From the NCBI GenBank assembly GCA_965644315.1, contig CBFFRQ010000069.1:558001-622000 (forward strand): DNA of 64,000 nt, written 5' to 3'. Source of the stretch: Caecitellus pseudoparvulus. Its lineage: Eukaryota > Bigyra: Bicosoecida. The notes beneath the pieces are model-generated. The model saw nothing but the letters and a program-made list of their open reading frames with translations. It was not told the origin of the DNA and searched no databases. The position numbers were made by a program, and so were the translations under genes. This document shows positions 32,420 to 44,518 of the stretch, in pieces; positions within the stretch are counted from its first letter, which is position 1; each line of letters opens with the position of its first letter.

Positions 32420-35400
32420 TCACAATGTGGTGATGCGGGTGGAGGGCAAGCCGAGCTGCTTCAGCATCTTGGTCATGGTCCCTTTGAATGCATGGCTCCC
32501 ACAGACGACAATGGAGTGCAAATCCTGTGATGGCATTAAGGCCTGGAGGACTTTAGGGGTGACGCGGTGCGTGAAGTACCGAGGGGGCAGGCTTGTCCCA
32601 AGGCTGTTCACGCTGACCCGGAAGTGCAGCTCAATATTTTCACACTCGGACTCCATACGCTGCAGCCAGTCCGGTTCAATGATATCAGCTGTATCATGAA
32701 ACATGCTCAACAGGACCAGCTTGAGCGGCTTGGCCCGCTTGCGAGCGAGTTGCTCCTTTGCGATTTCATGCTGGTACGCGGCGGACGCGGTGTTCAAGAT
32801 CGTGGTTGTCTGTTCTCCTTCACTCGCAGCAGAGGATTGCAGTTCAACTGCGGTGCGCTGAACCTGCCCTGTTCGAACCACAGTGTGATGCGTGCCTGGT
32901 TGAGTGCTGGGGATGGACGGATCCCGTGGCGGAATGCCAGCCTTGATGAGAGCGGACTCCCCACCTTCGCTGGCGATTTGGGACTGCGTGGATGAGCCCT
33001 CGTGACTGTGCTCAGGAGACGCCACATGTCTAACAGGTGAAACGGCAGCGACGGCACCTGAGTGAAGGCCAATGGCGCTGTCTGGCTGGTGCTCGGATGG
33101 CTGGTCATGGGCGGAAGCAGGCGCGGGGCCGACTTTCTGGTCTGCGGCTGCAGCCGCTCGCCGCGCGGAGAGGGTTGACGCCATGGCTAGCGTAGGTTCT
33201 CCTGCTGACGCATGTGCAAGTGGTACTACCTTGGCAGTGCTTGTGCGGCGTCCTGTCTGCAGCAGACCGCTGTGGGGGTGGGGCTCCATGGTGCTGTCGG
33301 TCAGCTGCAGAGGGGGCTGGTCAGGCTTCTCTACAGGCCAGGCCTCCTTCTTTGCTTGCTCAGAGGTCTCAGTGCCATCTTCACTAGCAGCACTGAAAGT
33401 TCCAAGGTCACTTTCTGCGATCCCTGCCTGGATGATTTGCTCTCGGGGCATGCCGGCAGTTGCCTTGGCCACCCGACTGCGTGCAACGAGGTGGGTAATG
33501 AGATCGAAGAACGGCGCCATGCACGTGCCTTGTGCGATGCCAAAGATGACGCCGGATGCCTGGTTCTCGAGCATTCCCAGGCCATGTGGGCCCTCCATGA
33601 AGACTTTGTCCCCAGGCTCCAGGGCCGTCACTTTTGGGGACACAAGTCCAGAGCGGTATGCGCGAATGTACATGAGAATGTTTGCCTTGTCATCCTGCCG
33701 CACAATGCTGTAAGAACGTGCAGCGTTGTGCCAAGGGCTCACAGTTGTCGAGTCAGTGGTAGGCGTGATGCCTGCTGCCCGGAGGCACCAGGCCATGGGG
33801 CCACGCTCGAAAGGGCCAGGTGGTGGCAGCAGCACCATCATGTGCCTGCCCAGACTGGAGATGGACCACTGGTCTGCAGGCACTGCGTTTGCTCGAGGGG
33901 AGGCAAACTCCATGCGCCACACTGGGCTCCTGCCACTCGTGACTTTGCGCTTGCTGACGACATGCCACTTGTCTGGGCCGAGGTCAAGAGTGGGGCCGAT
34001 ATCCACCCAAGACCTGCTCGGGTCAGCATCATCACGCAGCAGCACCCCTACACAGAGCTTCTGAAGCAGCTTGAACGCCCGCGCACTGTGTCGGTGCGGT
34101 GGCACATGCTTGTCCGGAGGCTCGTGTCCGTAGAAAAGCGCTCCCACATCCGAGCCGATGACACGGTTCAAGAAGTAGGCACCCCCAGGGTGACTCTTCA
34201 TGAAAGTGCCGACATCGTACACGGCTCCATCAAGGATGATCCACTTGGCACCTTGTCGAAGCCGTTGTCGCACCTCAGTGACTGTCATAGCCGCAGAAGA
34301 TGTCTGCATGGCTGCGTATGCCTCCTTCTTCACGGTTGCCGCGTCAGTGGTGTAGATGACGTACTCATTGTGCAAGACTGCGATAAAGAACAGCGCGCAG
34401 ACGACGATGACAATGATGATGTAGGTGGTGGTAAGGTGTGGCAGCAGCATGGACACTCCAAGGAAGCACTGGGTGAGGCCGAGTGCCAGCAAAAACCAAC
34501 CAAACAGCTTGTGGGCGCTCTTCAGAGGCACGAAGTACTTCATGGGCGGCGTGGCTTTCTCCTTCATCCAGTGGCGAATAATGGCCCCTGACACGATTTG
34601 AAGGAGCATGGCCAAGGTCAGGGAAATGCCGACGTATGCATGGGCGCGTTGGGTCGCAGATCCCACCGTGATCAGGGCAGATCCAGCAGCGGGAAAGGTA
34701 ATTGTGGCAGCCAGCATGGATGCCCACCGATGGTAGGCGAGCCACATCGGGTTGGTCTTGGCAAAGCGCACCGTGAAGACTGCGGACGGAACAAGAATTC
34801 CCCACACCAAGAACATGCTGAGGCCATGATACCCGAATGCTTGCACGTATGCGGAGTTGTCACCCTCAATCGCGGCAAAACCTCCGTTGGTGCCCTCGTT
34901 GCCAGCCTCGGGTGCTGTCCACAGGTCGATGTTGCCCATGAGGTAGTCAGTCCCATGAAACCCGTATGTGTCGCTGTTCTTGCTCCACGCCAGCATCATG
35001 GGGATGGACGTGTCTCCTCGCTCCAAGGCTTTGTCTTCTGAGTCCCCAGTCTCGAGGTCTCGCTGCCACGTGATCATGGTCTGTCCATCCACTTCACTGG
35101 CCTCTACGAGCTGCACGTCTTGGCTCCCGTCTGCGCTGGGCAGCATGTACCCGGAGCTCTTTGCATCCACTGCTTCTCCTTGCCCTCCCTGGTATCGCAT
35201 CATAATGACGTCGCCGTCAGCCATCCCGCTGCCGATGCCCCACGCAAACCACCCCGTGCCATCAAACTTCATGGACATGGTGATGCTGGATTCCTCTTCC
35301 GTGGGAGGCGTCCATCGCATTTCTATCGGCCCAGCAGTGACAACACGCTCAGTTGAAGCACCGGCTTCCGTCCCATTGCCTGCGTTTTCAGTGTTGTTGG

Positions 35401-37303
35401 AGGGCTGTGCCCCAGCGCCTCCAGGACTGGTGGTCACCGCGGGTGCCGGAGATGCTGTGGGCACTGGGGCAGGGGTTGAAGAGGGCTGGACCGCTCCATC
35501 TGCTTGAACTTCCAGCGAATGAGGGTCGGGGACACGCAAGACACTGGGAGGAACGCCGACCTCTCCAATGTTTCTGGCGATGATGTCCGAGTACTTTGTC
35601 TGGCGGATTTCCTGCAAGAGGTCTGTTCCGATGTATGTTTCCCCATCCACCCCAACATTCGCAGTGTTCTCATACCAGAATCGATCGGCGTCTCGCGTGT
35701 TCAGGAATTGTTCGCGGATAATGGCAGCGAAAGTTGGCCCGACCAGCCCGCCTTGTACCGGCTCCTCAGCGAGCCCACCCACCCACAAGTCCACAGCGTG
35801 CACATCACCTGCATATGCCGCCTCCAGTTGCTGGGCGGCCCTTGCATCACCAGTGATGTCGGCAAAGGACGTGACCCGACCCAGACCGAGGCCAAAGCGC
35901 GTTGCAGAGTATGATGGGACGCCAAAATCGCGACCCCGCATGATGTCGATGGCTGCCAAGTCGAGACGAACGCCTTCCAGAAACAGCCGCGCATCGTCCA
36001 CCATGGTCAGGTCGATGCTAGACTCTGGCTGGTACACGAGGCCACGCAAGATGTCCCCGACTGTGCACGTGTCCAGGTATGAGGGGTTGAAGTACGCGTC
36101 GCGCAAAAGGATCGGTCCCCGTCTGTGCTCTTCACCTGTGGCCGTGATGGTCCAGTAGGCAGAGTTGATGCCGCTGTGCCCATACCGATACGCAGCGACG
36201 GCGAACTCCCCAGAGACGCTGGGGTCTACAGCTGAGCTGTATCCCGTGTACGGGGCCAGTGGCTCTCCAAGGAGCAGCGGCAGGTATTCTGAGTATGTCA
36301 CATGCTGCAGCAGGGCGATGACCCGCTTCCTTGCTTCGTGGTACAGGCGGTTGTCGTCCCAGGTTGGGTGCGCTTTCGCCAATTCATCACACTGCCTGTT
36401 GTGTTCAAGCACCCACAATCCTGTGACAGCAAGCAGACCCGGGTTTTCGTTGCCACGGGGGTCTCCGGTCAAGCGCTGCCTGGAAGAATCGATGTGGCCG
36501 TGCCCAGCCATGGGGAAGCCCCACGCATTGCGAGGGACGCCGTTCGCTGCATCGCTGTGCAGCTTCCCTCCTGAGAATGATCGAATGTCAGCGGAACGGG
36601 CGTCACCGTTCCCGTACACAAAGCTTGCGTCCAGGAAGGCGCTTGCCCCGTTGACCTGCTGGCGAGGGTTGCTGGGCCCAGTGCCAGTGGTAGGATCCCA
36701 AGCATTGCGCTTGACACTGATCTCCGTGACTACCGTCTGGCAGTGGGGGTTCCACCACTTGTCACATGCCGTTACAGGGACGGTCATGATTTCTACAGGT
36801 GAAGCCGCGGAGGTGAGGACAAGATCGTGCGCTACGGCCTGCCCATGCGCCGCCGCCAGATAGCTGGCTTTGTGGGTATTGTAGGCAAACCGCTTGGCAG
36901 AGAAGAGGGCATTGCTCTGTAAAGGACGGAAGGGGTAGGATCAATGCACTCCGGCCTAAGAACGGCGTGGTAAGGGCTACGTGTTTCGATTGGGGGCGTT
37001 TCTATGTCCTGTCCGCTTCCAACAGCTCTCCACCCATTTGGCACCATGGGGACTTACGATGTCTCTGGCATTTGGGCCGCTCACTGGGGTACTTGTGCCA
37101 TCTGAGTACGAAACAAGGTGTGGAAGCAAGCGCCCAAACTGAGCTCCTGTTGCGCCTTTGCCAGCGTGGGCGCCCCGATTGTTCGTTGACCCAGTGACGT
37201 CTCGGTACTGGAAGGCGCTGACGGTGCAGCAGGCCAGGAGCAAGGCCAAGCCGACAAGGGAGACTCCGTACCGAATGAATGCCAAGCATCTGAGGTGAGC
37301 CAT
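32420..37303 (-). CDS. Peroxidase-DOMON-cyt b561-cyt b5-flavoreductase fusion
   Basis: Exons 37303-37058 and 36916-32420 give 1580 aa; all domains after the signal peptide lie in one uninterrupted 4.5-kb exon. Order: signal peptide (1-31); haem peroxidase about 60-530 (distal H112, proximal H329 in AYRYGHSGI); Ser/Pro/Gly linker 550-600; DOMON about 610-750; cytochrome b561 core about 770-940 with His ligands near H778 (FGYHG), H811 (YHRW), H841 and H884 (SAHKLFGW); cytochrome b5 about 960-1045 (HPGG at 991); ferredoxin-reductase-like module with FAD motif RSYS at 1149, nucleotide motif GIAQGTCMAPF at 1208 and a final VVCGSHAFKG at 1552. A disordered insert of ~230 residues splits the last domain. 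I infer that cytosolic NAD(P)H electrons cross the membrane via b5/b561 to DOMON and feed the outward-facing peroxidase. It is analogous to, but not built like, a dual oxidase. Confidence 0.88.
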
Positions 37304-38622
<1,319 letters not shown>

Positions 38623-38687
38623 TGCAGCCTCGTGCCCAGCGCCCGAGTCCTTGTGCCAAGGCAGTCGACAGGGACCAATCCTGCATT

Positions 38688-39423
38688 TCAGTCGGACTCC
38701 TCTGTATCAAAGGCACTTCCGGAAGACTGAGAGGATGCGGACTCTGATCCGCTGGCAAGGTCCTGCTCGGCCAGAGTGCCAGCTGCTCTGGCGCCCCGTC
38801 GGCGTTTTCGTGCGCTGCTGGTCAGCACGTTGCTGGCGTCTATTCCATCCAGCTCCTTCTTCAGCAGGTGTGCTTCCTTGGCTGCCCGGATTTCAGCCTG
38901 GGTCGGGTGTTTGCCTTTGAACTGTGCCCCTGCTTCCCGCAGGCGTGTGGCCAGCTCTGCGGCGTACGCTGCGTGGTCTTCTGGCAAGTCTGCAAATAGC
39001 GAAGGGCCGTACCCCCCTTCAATGCATAGCTGTCGTAGTGCTTTGACGCTGCGAGGGACGTCCTTTGCTGTGTCTGCGGCTGGTGCCCGCGCCCGCTTGG
39101 TGCCCCTGGGCTGCGCTTGCTCTTCGCGTTCACTGCTGCTGCTGGCAGGAGAGCCTGCATGCAGGCGCGAAGACAATGCCACTGCGGAGGACTTGACCAT
39201 GTCTCGCCACGGCCCTCGACTTTCAACGTCAATGCCCAGCCGTTGTGCGACAGCGCTACGAAGCTCTCCGAGCTTGGTGCTGCGGCAGGAAAGGTGCAGG
39301 TCCTGTGCACGGCCCAGACGCAGAGTGAGTTCGCCCTGGTTGCACACACCAGGTTGCGAAGAGGTCTTTCACTGCCGTTTCAACCTCAAGCTGTGTTGGT
39401 TCTGCATGATCTGCTGCAGCCAT
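38688..39423 (-). CDS. HIRIP3/CHZ-like histone chaperone (two exons)
   Basis: Exons 39423-39350 and 39279-38688 (minus strand; GTGTGT donor, CCGCAG acceptor) give 221 aa. The N-terminal ~50 residues (LEVETAVKDLFATCTKLGEL...) resemble a DEK-C-like helical domain, restored by the splice. After a basic disordered linker comes KALRQLCIEGGYGPSLFADL, a helix with PTQAEIRAAKEAHLLKKELD, then GIDASNVL followed by ARKRRRGARAAG and a Ser/Asp/Glu tail. This order matches the CHZ-type H2A-H2B binding region of HIRIP3 and Chz1, which chaperone H2A.Z-H2B dimers in the nucleus. Family assignment rests on motif order rather than a search. The original frame extends to a GTG, but the ATG at 39423 in the upstream exon gives the conserved start. 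Confidence 0.7.
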
Positions 39424-39887
39424 TGTGGACTCGCGATGCTCTGGGCCAGCCAAGGCGGCGTTTGAAGGCAACTGGTGCAAGTTCCCGCTTCCCGCGCGCT
39501 TTTGCAGGTGTTCTCGAGGAAGCTGGATCGTACTGGAAGCTTGGCTGCTGCAATTTGAGCTCGGCGCTGCCCTGCTTCTCGTGCGTGAGCCTTTGCCGCG
39601 AGGTTTGCCGGAGGGGGTTTCAGCAGCGTTTCAACCACCTGCTGGCGAGACGCGGCAAGCAAGACCAAGGCCACTGCCCAGTCACAATGCAGTAAGACCG
39701 CCAAAGTGTTTAGGTCGAAGGGTTTGTGGCCCGCACTTGCATGTGCCCACATCACGTCCTACACAAGCAAGCACCCTTGTAGTCGAAAGTGACCCTTGCT
39801 CCGTATTCCACGAGAGCCACGCAAGCAAGGTGTCGCATGGCAAGCAATCGACGACTGGGTGCTGCAGCTGCTTGATTGGCTTCGAGC
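39424..39887. other. Divergent region between HIRIP3-like and LRR genes
   Basis: 464 bp between outward-facing start codons. A minus-strand frame (39369-39755) is open here but has no good ATG context or recognisable domain. I treat it as chance. Promoters for both genes are expected here. Confidence 0.45.
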
Positions 39888-42811
39888 ATGGAGGAAGTCA
39901 CCGTGGTACGTGGTGGCAGCACAAGCTTGTTGGTTGCCAGCGCCACCATTCTCGGGCACCCCGTGGCTGCAGAAGCATTGCCTGCGGGAAAAGGGACTTG
40001 GCAGCGATGGATGCCAAGAGTTGGAGTTGAAGGGCATGCGTGTTACGTCATTGGAGGGCTTGGAGGAGGTAAGAGCTGCGCGAGTTGCTGAGACGCGGAG
40101 CATTTTCCGCAAGCTCAGCCGTTGCACATTCCCAGGTGCCCAGCTTGACGACTCTGGACTTGTCATTCAACGAGTTGAAGTCAACAGATGGAATTCAAGT
40201 GTGCCGGGGCCTTCGTCAGCTGCGCCTTTACCACAATAAGCTCTCAGCGTTGCCCGGTGTGGACAGGTGCGTGGACCGGTGACTGGTTTGCCTCTCCCAT
40301 GCTTCAGGCTTTCCTGCATCGCTCCACAGGCTGCGCTCTCTGGAGCATGTCATGGTGCACTTCAACGAGTTGCGGGATATCAGCGCCTTTGGTCAGTGCC
40401 GATCACTGAAGACTCTCCGGGTTGATGGAAACAAGCTGGGAGGTCTGCCCCACCTGCCAGCGCTGGGGAAGCTGGCCAGTCTCAATGCCAGCAACACCGC
40501 GCTTGACTCAACCCGGGGGCTCGGCTGCTTAAAAGGTCTGCGGACTCTCCGTCTGAACCGCAATGCCATCCAGGACCTGGGCGAGGTTGTGGGGCTGCTG
40601 CACTTGGAGGAGCTGCACTTGTCTGGCAACCCCCTGCATTCACTCGCAGGCCTGCAAGGCCTGCGTGCTCTCACTACGCTGCACCTGGATGACTGCGGGC
40701 TGTCTCACGACGCCTTTTCAGTGGTTCCCACCATGGATTCACTGCACGAGCTATCCGTGTCGGGAAACTCCATCAGCGCCCTCGCTCCATTGCGGGCAGC
40801 TTTCCCTTCCCTCCGCACGTTGCACGCTTGCGACAACAGCTTGGAGGTGCTGCAAGGCCCTGAATCACACACTTTGCGCATGTTGGCGTCCTGGGATCAT
40901 CTGTCCGAGCTGAGCTTGGCGGGAAATCCCATTCTGTCACAGCGCCCGCTTGCTCCCCCTTCCAGCTCGCCGGCACCCGCCGAGTCTGCAGCGATCGTGC
41001 CAGGTCTGCAGGCGTGGGACGCTGCCATCGCTGCGTGGGTGCCGTCTTTGTGGGTACTGGACGGCTTGGTGGTGCGCCAGTCTGACCTCGGCACCCCTGA
41101 CGGCGACCAGTCTCCCGCCACGCCAGACTGGGCGGCAGAGCAGCACTCCATGCTGCAGGCTGGCCTCCCGACCCTGCCTTCCTCTCGCCTCACGGCCACG
41201 GCCCAAGTGCTGATGCAGTCCATGGCCAGTGCACGTGGCAGTTCGCAAGGCATGCGGGATGGCGTGGCGGCAGCGGCCGCCGATGCCGCCGCCTCTGCAG
41301 AAGCGCTAGGGATTCTCAAGGGCACAGGCAGCGATGCTCCAGGCAGCAGCCGCATGTCAGCCGCGGCTGCAGCCGCAGCGAAAGCAGCGCAGCTGATGGG
41401 CACCGCAGACGCTGATCGCATGCAGGAGACGTGGCAAGCTGAAGCACACCGTGTGAACAGCCGGGTGGCTCAAGAGGTGGGCTCGCTGCGACGAAGCCTG
41501 GCCAGTGCCGGGGCGGAGCCGGCCCCACCCCCCCTTACAAGTGCCCAAGACATTGATGATTTGTTTGAACAAATCCGCCTCCGGCACATGCCCGCGTTCC
41601 TGCGGGACGAGAGTGGGGAGAGCAGTGGTGGTGAGGAGGAAGACTCACGTCTGTCTCCGACAGCAGCGCCGGAAAGCGCTGAGGACACACTGACGCCGCG
41701 GGGCAGCCACTTTACCGGAGGGCACATGCATTCGGATGGTGGCGTGAGCGAGAGCAAGGTGGGCATGCCTTCGGGTCCAGTGCCAAAACTGCCACTGCCG
41801 GAGGCGGCGCCTGCCGCAGCTGTGCCGGAGCAGGCAGCCGCCACTAGCTTGCTGCACATCGGGGAGGGCAGCAGCAAGGTGGACGAGACAGTGTCTACCT
41901 TCATGGATGCCGTGTTTGCTGACGCGGCGGCCACGCTGTCGTCGGGGCAGGCTCCGGAGCGGCCCAGCACGGCCCGAGCCGCTGAAGCGGGCCAGCGAGC
42001 AGCCAGTCCCCTGGTGCAGCCTGCCGAGGGCAGGGCATCACCACTCCGACAACCAGGCGCGGAAAAACCCGCTGGAAACAAGTACTTGAAGTACTTGAAC
42101 TCGGGGCGCGGGCGCAGTGCGGGGGGGCGACGCCCAGCCACTGCGGGCGAAGCAGGAAGGGCTGTGCGGACTGAGGCAGACCCGACGCGGCCATCCACCG
42201 CACAGCAAGCCCCTCGCGAGCGTGCCCCGGCCAGTTCTCACGCCCCTTCACAACGCGGCGACGCATGGGTGGGGGAAGGGGACAGTGCACCCCAGGGCAC
42301 ACCCTCTTCTGGTCGCCGCCGGCGCGGGGTGCTGGCAGCAGCATTGCAGTACGCTCGAGGCCACAGCCAGGTGCCAGGCAGCACCGAGCAGGTATCAGCC
42401 CCTGCCGCACAGCCTGCCTCCAACCCCTCCCTCAGTGCGCGAGGGCGGGGAAGCGTGCCTGTGGGCTTGCAGGGTTCCGGGCCTGTGCAGGTGGTGTCCA
42501 CGCCATCGTCCCGCACACAAAGGCGAAACGGAGCCAGCGCCCAGGCTCGACATCGTGACACTGCCAGACAGGTAGCCAACAGGCCAGAGCTCTTCCAGTG
42601 GGCGGAGGGGGGGTCTGGGACCTCGGGAAGTGCCGGTGGCTTGCCAACTGGCGGCCGCCGGGAGCGGCCTCTGTCGGGCCGAGGGCGCCGCAGCACGCCC
42701 CAGGCCGCCCAAACAGGACCGGGACGCTTCGCTCAGTCTCTGCAGCCACAGGCAGCGCCCCGTGGGGGCCTGAGCCGGTTTTCACTGCCCCGCTCACGAA
42801 GCAAGGCATGA
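39888..42811 (+). CDS. SDS22-type leucine-rich repeat protein (four exons)
   Basis: Exons 39888-39905, 39973-40068, 40136-40266 and 40330-42811 give 908 aa. The splice at 40266/40330 was chosen because it keeps an exact 22-residue period between LRR asparagines (YHNKLSALPG...HFNELRDI...DGNKLGGL). Residues about 20-290 hold roughly ten 22-residue LRRs ending in a cap-like segment (VPSLWVLDGLVV). The remaining ~600 residues are low complexity, Ala/Ser/Gly/Arg-rich, with one conserved-looking patch (DIDDLFEQIRLRHMPAFLRD). SDS22-like LRR proteins often regulate PP1 or dynein and are common in cilia. The role here is unassigned. Its stop is 10 bp from the convergent TCAIM-like gene. Confidence 0.8.
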
Positions 42812-42821
42812 GCAGCAGCAC

Positions 42822-44141
42822 TCACGGCTTGGGCCGACGCAGGCCTGCGACAAAGTCACGAAGGGTGCCTGTGCCTCGTCGTGACGCGCCGCTGTCCCCC
42901 CCACCACGTGCTGCGCCAACGAAGGCATCAGTCTGCCCAGCGACTGCGTGCGGGCGGGTGGCCACAGCCTTCAGGAGAGTGGTGGCCATGCTTGGGTAAT
43001 GGCGCTGGACGAAGGCAATGCACTGCGCATCGCGAAAGTTCCACGGGACGTACAGCGTGAACGTGCTCGGCACAGCAAGGTAGGCTGACCCCAGCACCAC
43101 CCGCACGCGCTTCCAAGGTAGCTCGTGCAGTTTCAGCGCGGCGAAGTGGCGAGTGCAGAGCCCCGTGAAGCGGGCGATGGCAGAAGCCTGCTGCGCTGGG
43201 GTGAGGCCAGAACACGAGACAGAGCGGGTCACGAAGCGCCCCACTGCTGCATCTAGCTGCTTGGGCGACAGGTGGCTTGCCTGATGAAGCGGAGTGGCGC
43301 TGCCTGTCATCCACTGGCCTTGGGAGGCGGGGTCATTGTAGTACAAGTGCTCCAGGACCATGCGATCTGCGGCGAATTGGGAGGGTTGCGGCTGACCCTG
43401 GCGGCGGCCGGACCCGTCGTTTGCCGTGGACCCCTGGCCCCTGCCTGTCCCCCCTCCGTGGTGGTCCCGCAGCACCTGCACCTGCTCAGGGCTGAGCTGC
43501 AGCGACATGCCGCGGAACCCCACACGGCGCAGGATGGCATCGATTGCAGTGGTCGCGACCTGGAGCCACTCAGTAGCCAGGGGCATGCCTGCCGACTGCT
43601 TGGAGGGCAGCTGTGTGCGGTACAGCAGGGTGGACGGCACCTTGAGGGAGTATGTAAAGGACAGCAGCTGAGGGCGGCCCTCACTGTCCAGCGGCGCGTC
43701 TCCTTGCTGAGCGACATATGCTTTGAAGGTGGCAGGGGCCGGGAGCTGGTCGGCACGGGGTCGCACTTTTCTCCCGGCCGAGCTCGCTGCGGCCTCTGCC
43801 GCCTTGACAAATGCCAGCAAGTGCGACACAGCGGCTTGATTGGCTTCCTGCACCTGGCTTCCGTACTGCTGCACGACATCTGGATGGATGCGCAGTATGG
43901 CCTTGCGCACGTAGCTTTGCAGTTGTTTGAAAGAGTCGATGTGTGTAGGAGTTGGGCGCGTCGGGTTCGATGCGGAAATTGATTCTGGCCCTGAGCACAT
44001 CCATCTGGCCTGGGTCACACAGCTCCGTGGCAAGGTTGGCGGAGATGGGAATGGTGCACAACAAGGCTTTACAAGGTGCAGCAAGCAGGGTGCGTGTCGC
44101 CTGATGGTGCGCGTCGCGAGGGCGAGCCTGACTGCAGCCAT
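42822..44141 (-). CDS. TCAIM-like mitochondrial protein (DUF4460/4461 type)
   Basis: 439 aa, single exon; ATG at 44141 preferred over the longer GTG frame. The N-terminus MAAVRLALATRTIRRHAP is a typical mitochondrial presequence. Residues about 75-130 (KQLQSYVRKAILRIHPDVV and following) resemble the J-domain-like start of TCAIM (T-cell activation inhibitor, mitochondrial), where HPD sits between helices. The remainder contains LSPEQVQVLRDHHGG, RMVLEHLYYND and a terminal VPSTFTLYVPWNFRDAQCIAFVQ. The family's biochemical function is poorly known. Assignment is by motif memory and should be checked by profile search. The gene starts only 40 bp from the left CTAGTG cluster, so the putative transposon sits in or next to its promoter. 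Confidence 0.6.
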   Translation of the reverse strand: MAAVRLALATRTIRRHAPCLLHLVKPCCAPFPSPPTLPRSCVTQARWMCSGPESISASNPTRPTPTHIDSFKQLQSYVRKAILRIHPDVVQQYGSQVQEANQAAVSHLLAFVKAAEAAASSAGRKVRPRADQLPAPATFKAYVAQQGDAPLDSEGRPQLLSFTYSLKVPSTLLYRTQLPSKQSAGMPLATEWLQVATTAIDAILRRVGFRGMSLQLSPEQVQVLRDHHGGGTGRGQGSTANDGSGRRQGQPQPSQFAADRMVLEHLYYNDPASQGQWMTGSATPLHQASHLSPKQLDAAVGRFVTRSVSCSGLTPAQQASAIARFTGLCTRHFAALKLHELPWKRVRVVLGSAYLAVPSTFTLYVPWNFRDAQCIAFVQRHYPSMATTLLKAVATRPHAVAGQTDAFVGAARGGGDSGASRRGTGTLRDFVAGLRRPKP

Positions 44142-44180
44142 GCCGCACGCAGCACTTTCATCCGTCACTGGAGGATGGCC

Positions 44181-44518
44181 CACTAGTAATTTGCAAGTTC
44201 AAAGTGTTTTTTACTAAGTGAGAATCTTGTACTAGTGCGAAGACAATGGAAAAATATCGTGCTAGTGTGAGCATGAGGGTCAGTGTGCACGCAGTCAGCT
44301 GTGCTAGTGTCAAGTCCGTGCTAGTGAAGTGCTTGAAAGCCGCAGAGGCGATGTGAAATACTAGTGTGCTTGGGGTTTGCCAAAACTGCACATCACCCTG
44401 TTCACTAGGGGTGGGTTGTGCGCTAGTGCGTCAGACCTGTCCAAAGCGTCGCTAGTGTGAGCGCGGTAGGCAGGATTCACGAGGGCCAGCTGTACTAGTG
44501 AGGTGAGCTGTACTAGTG
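44181..44518 (+). repeat. Left subterminal CTAGTG repeat cluster
   Basis: Exact CTAGTG at 44232, 44262, 44304, 44321, 44361, 44423, 44452, 44495 and 44513, usually as GCTAGTG or ACTAGTG. Related CACTAGT at 44181 and CACTAGG at 44404. The hexamer is scarce elsewhere in the window. Confidence 0.85.

Noticed and set aside
32420-37303. Identification as a true NOX/DUOX
   Set aside because: No NOX-type six-helix ferric-reductase core or EF-hands; the membrane part has b561-type histidine spacing and a b5 HPGG domain.
39369-39755. Minus-strand open frame upstream of the HIRIP3-like gene
   Set aside because: No recognisable domain; it overlaps the conserved first exon in another frame and the divergent promoter region.
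40267-40310. Alternative LRR splice using the GTGTGG donor near 40256 and acceptor near 40308
   Set aside because: It would give a 26-residue repeat; the GTGCGT donor at 40267 with the acceptor before 40330 keeps the exact 22-residue period.
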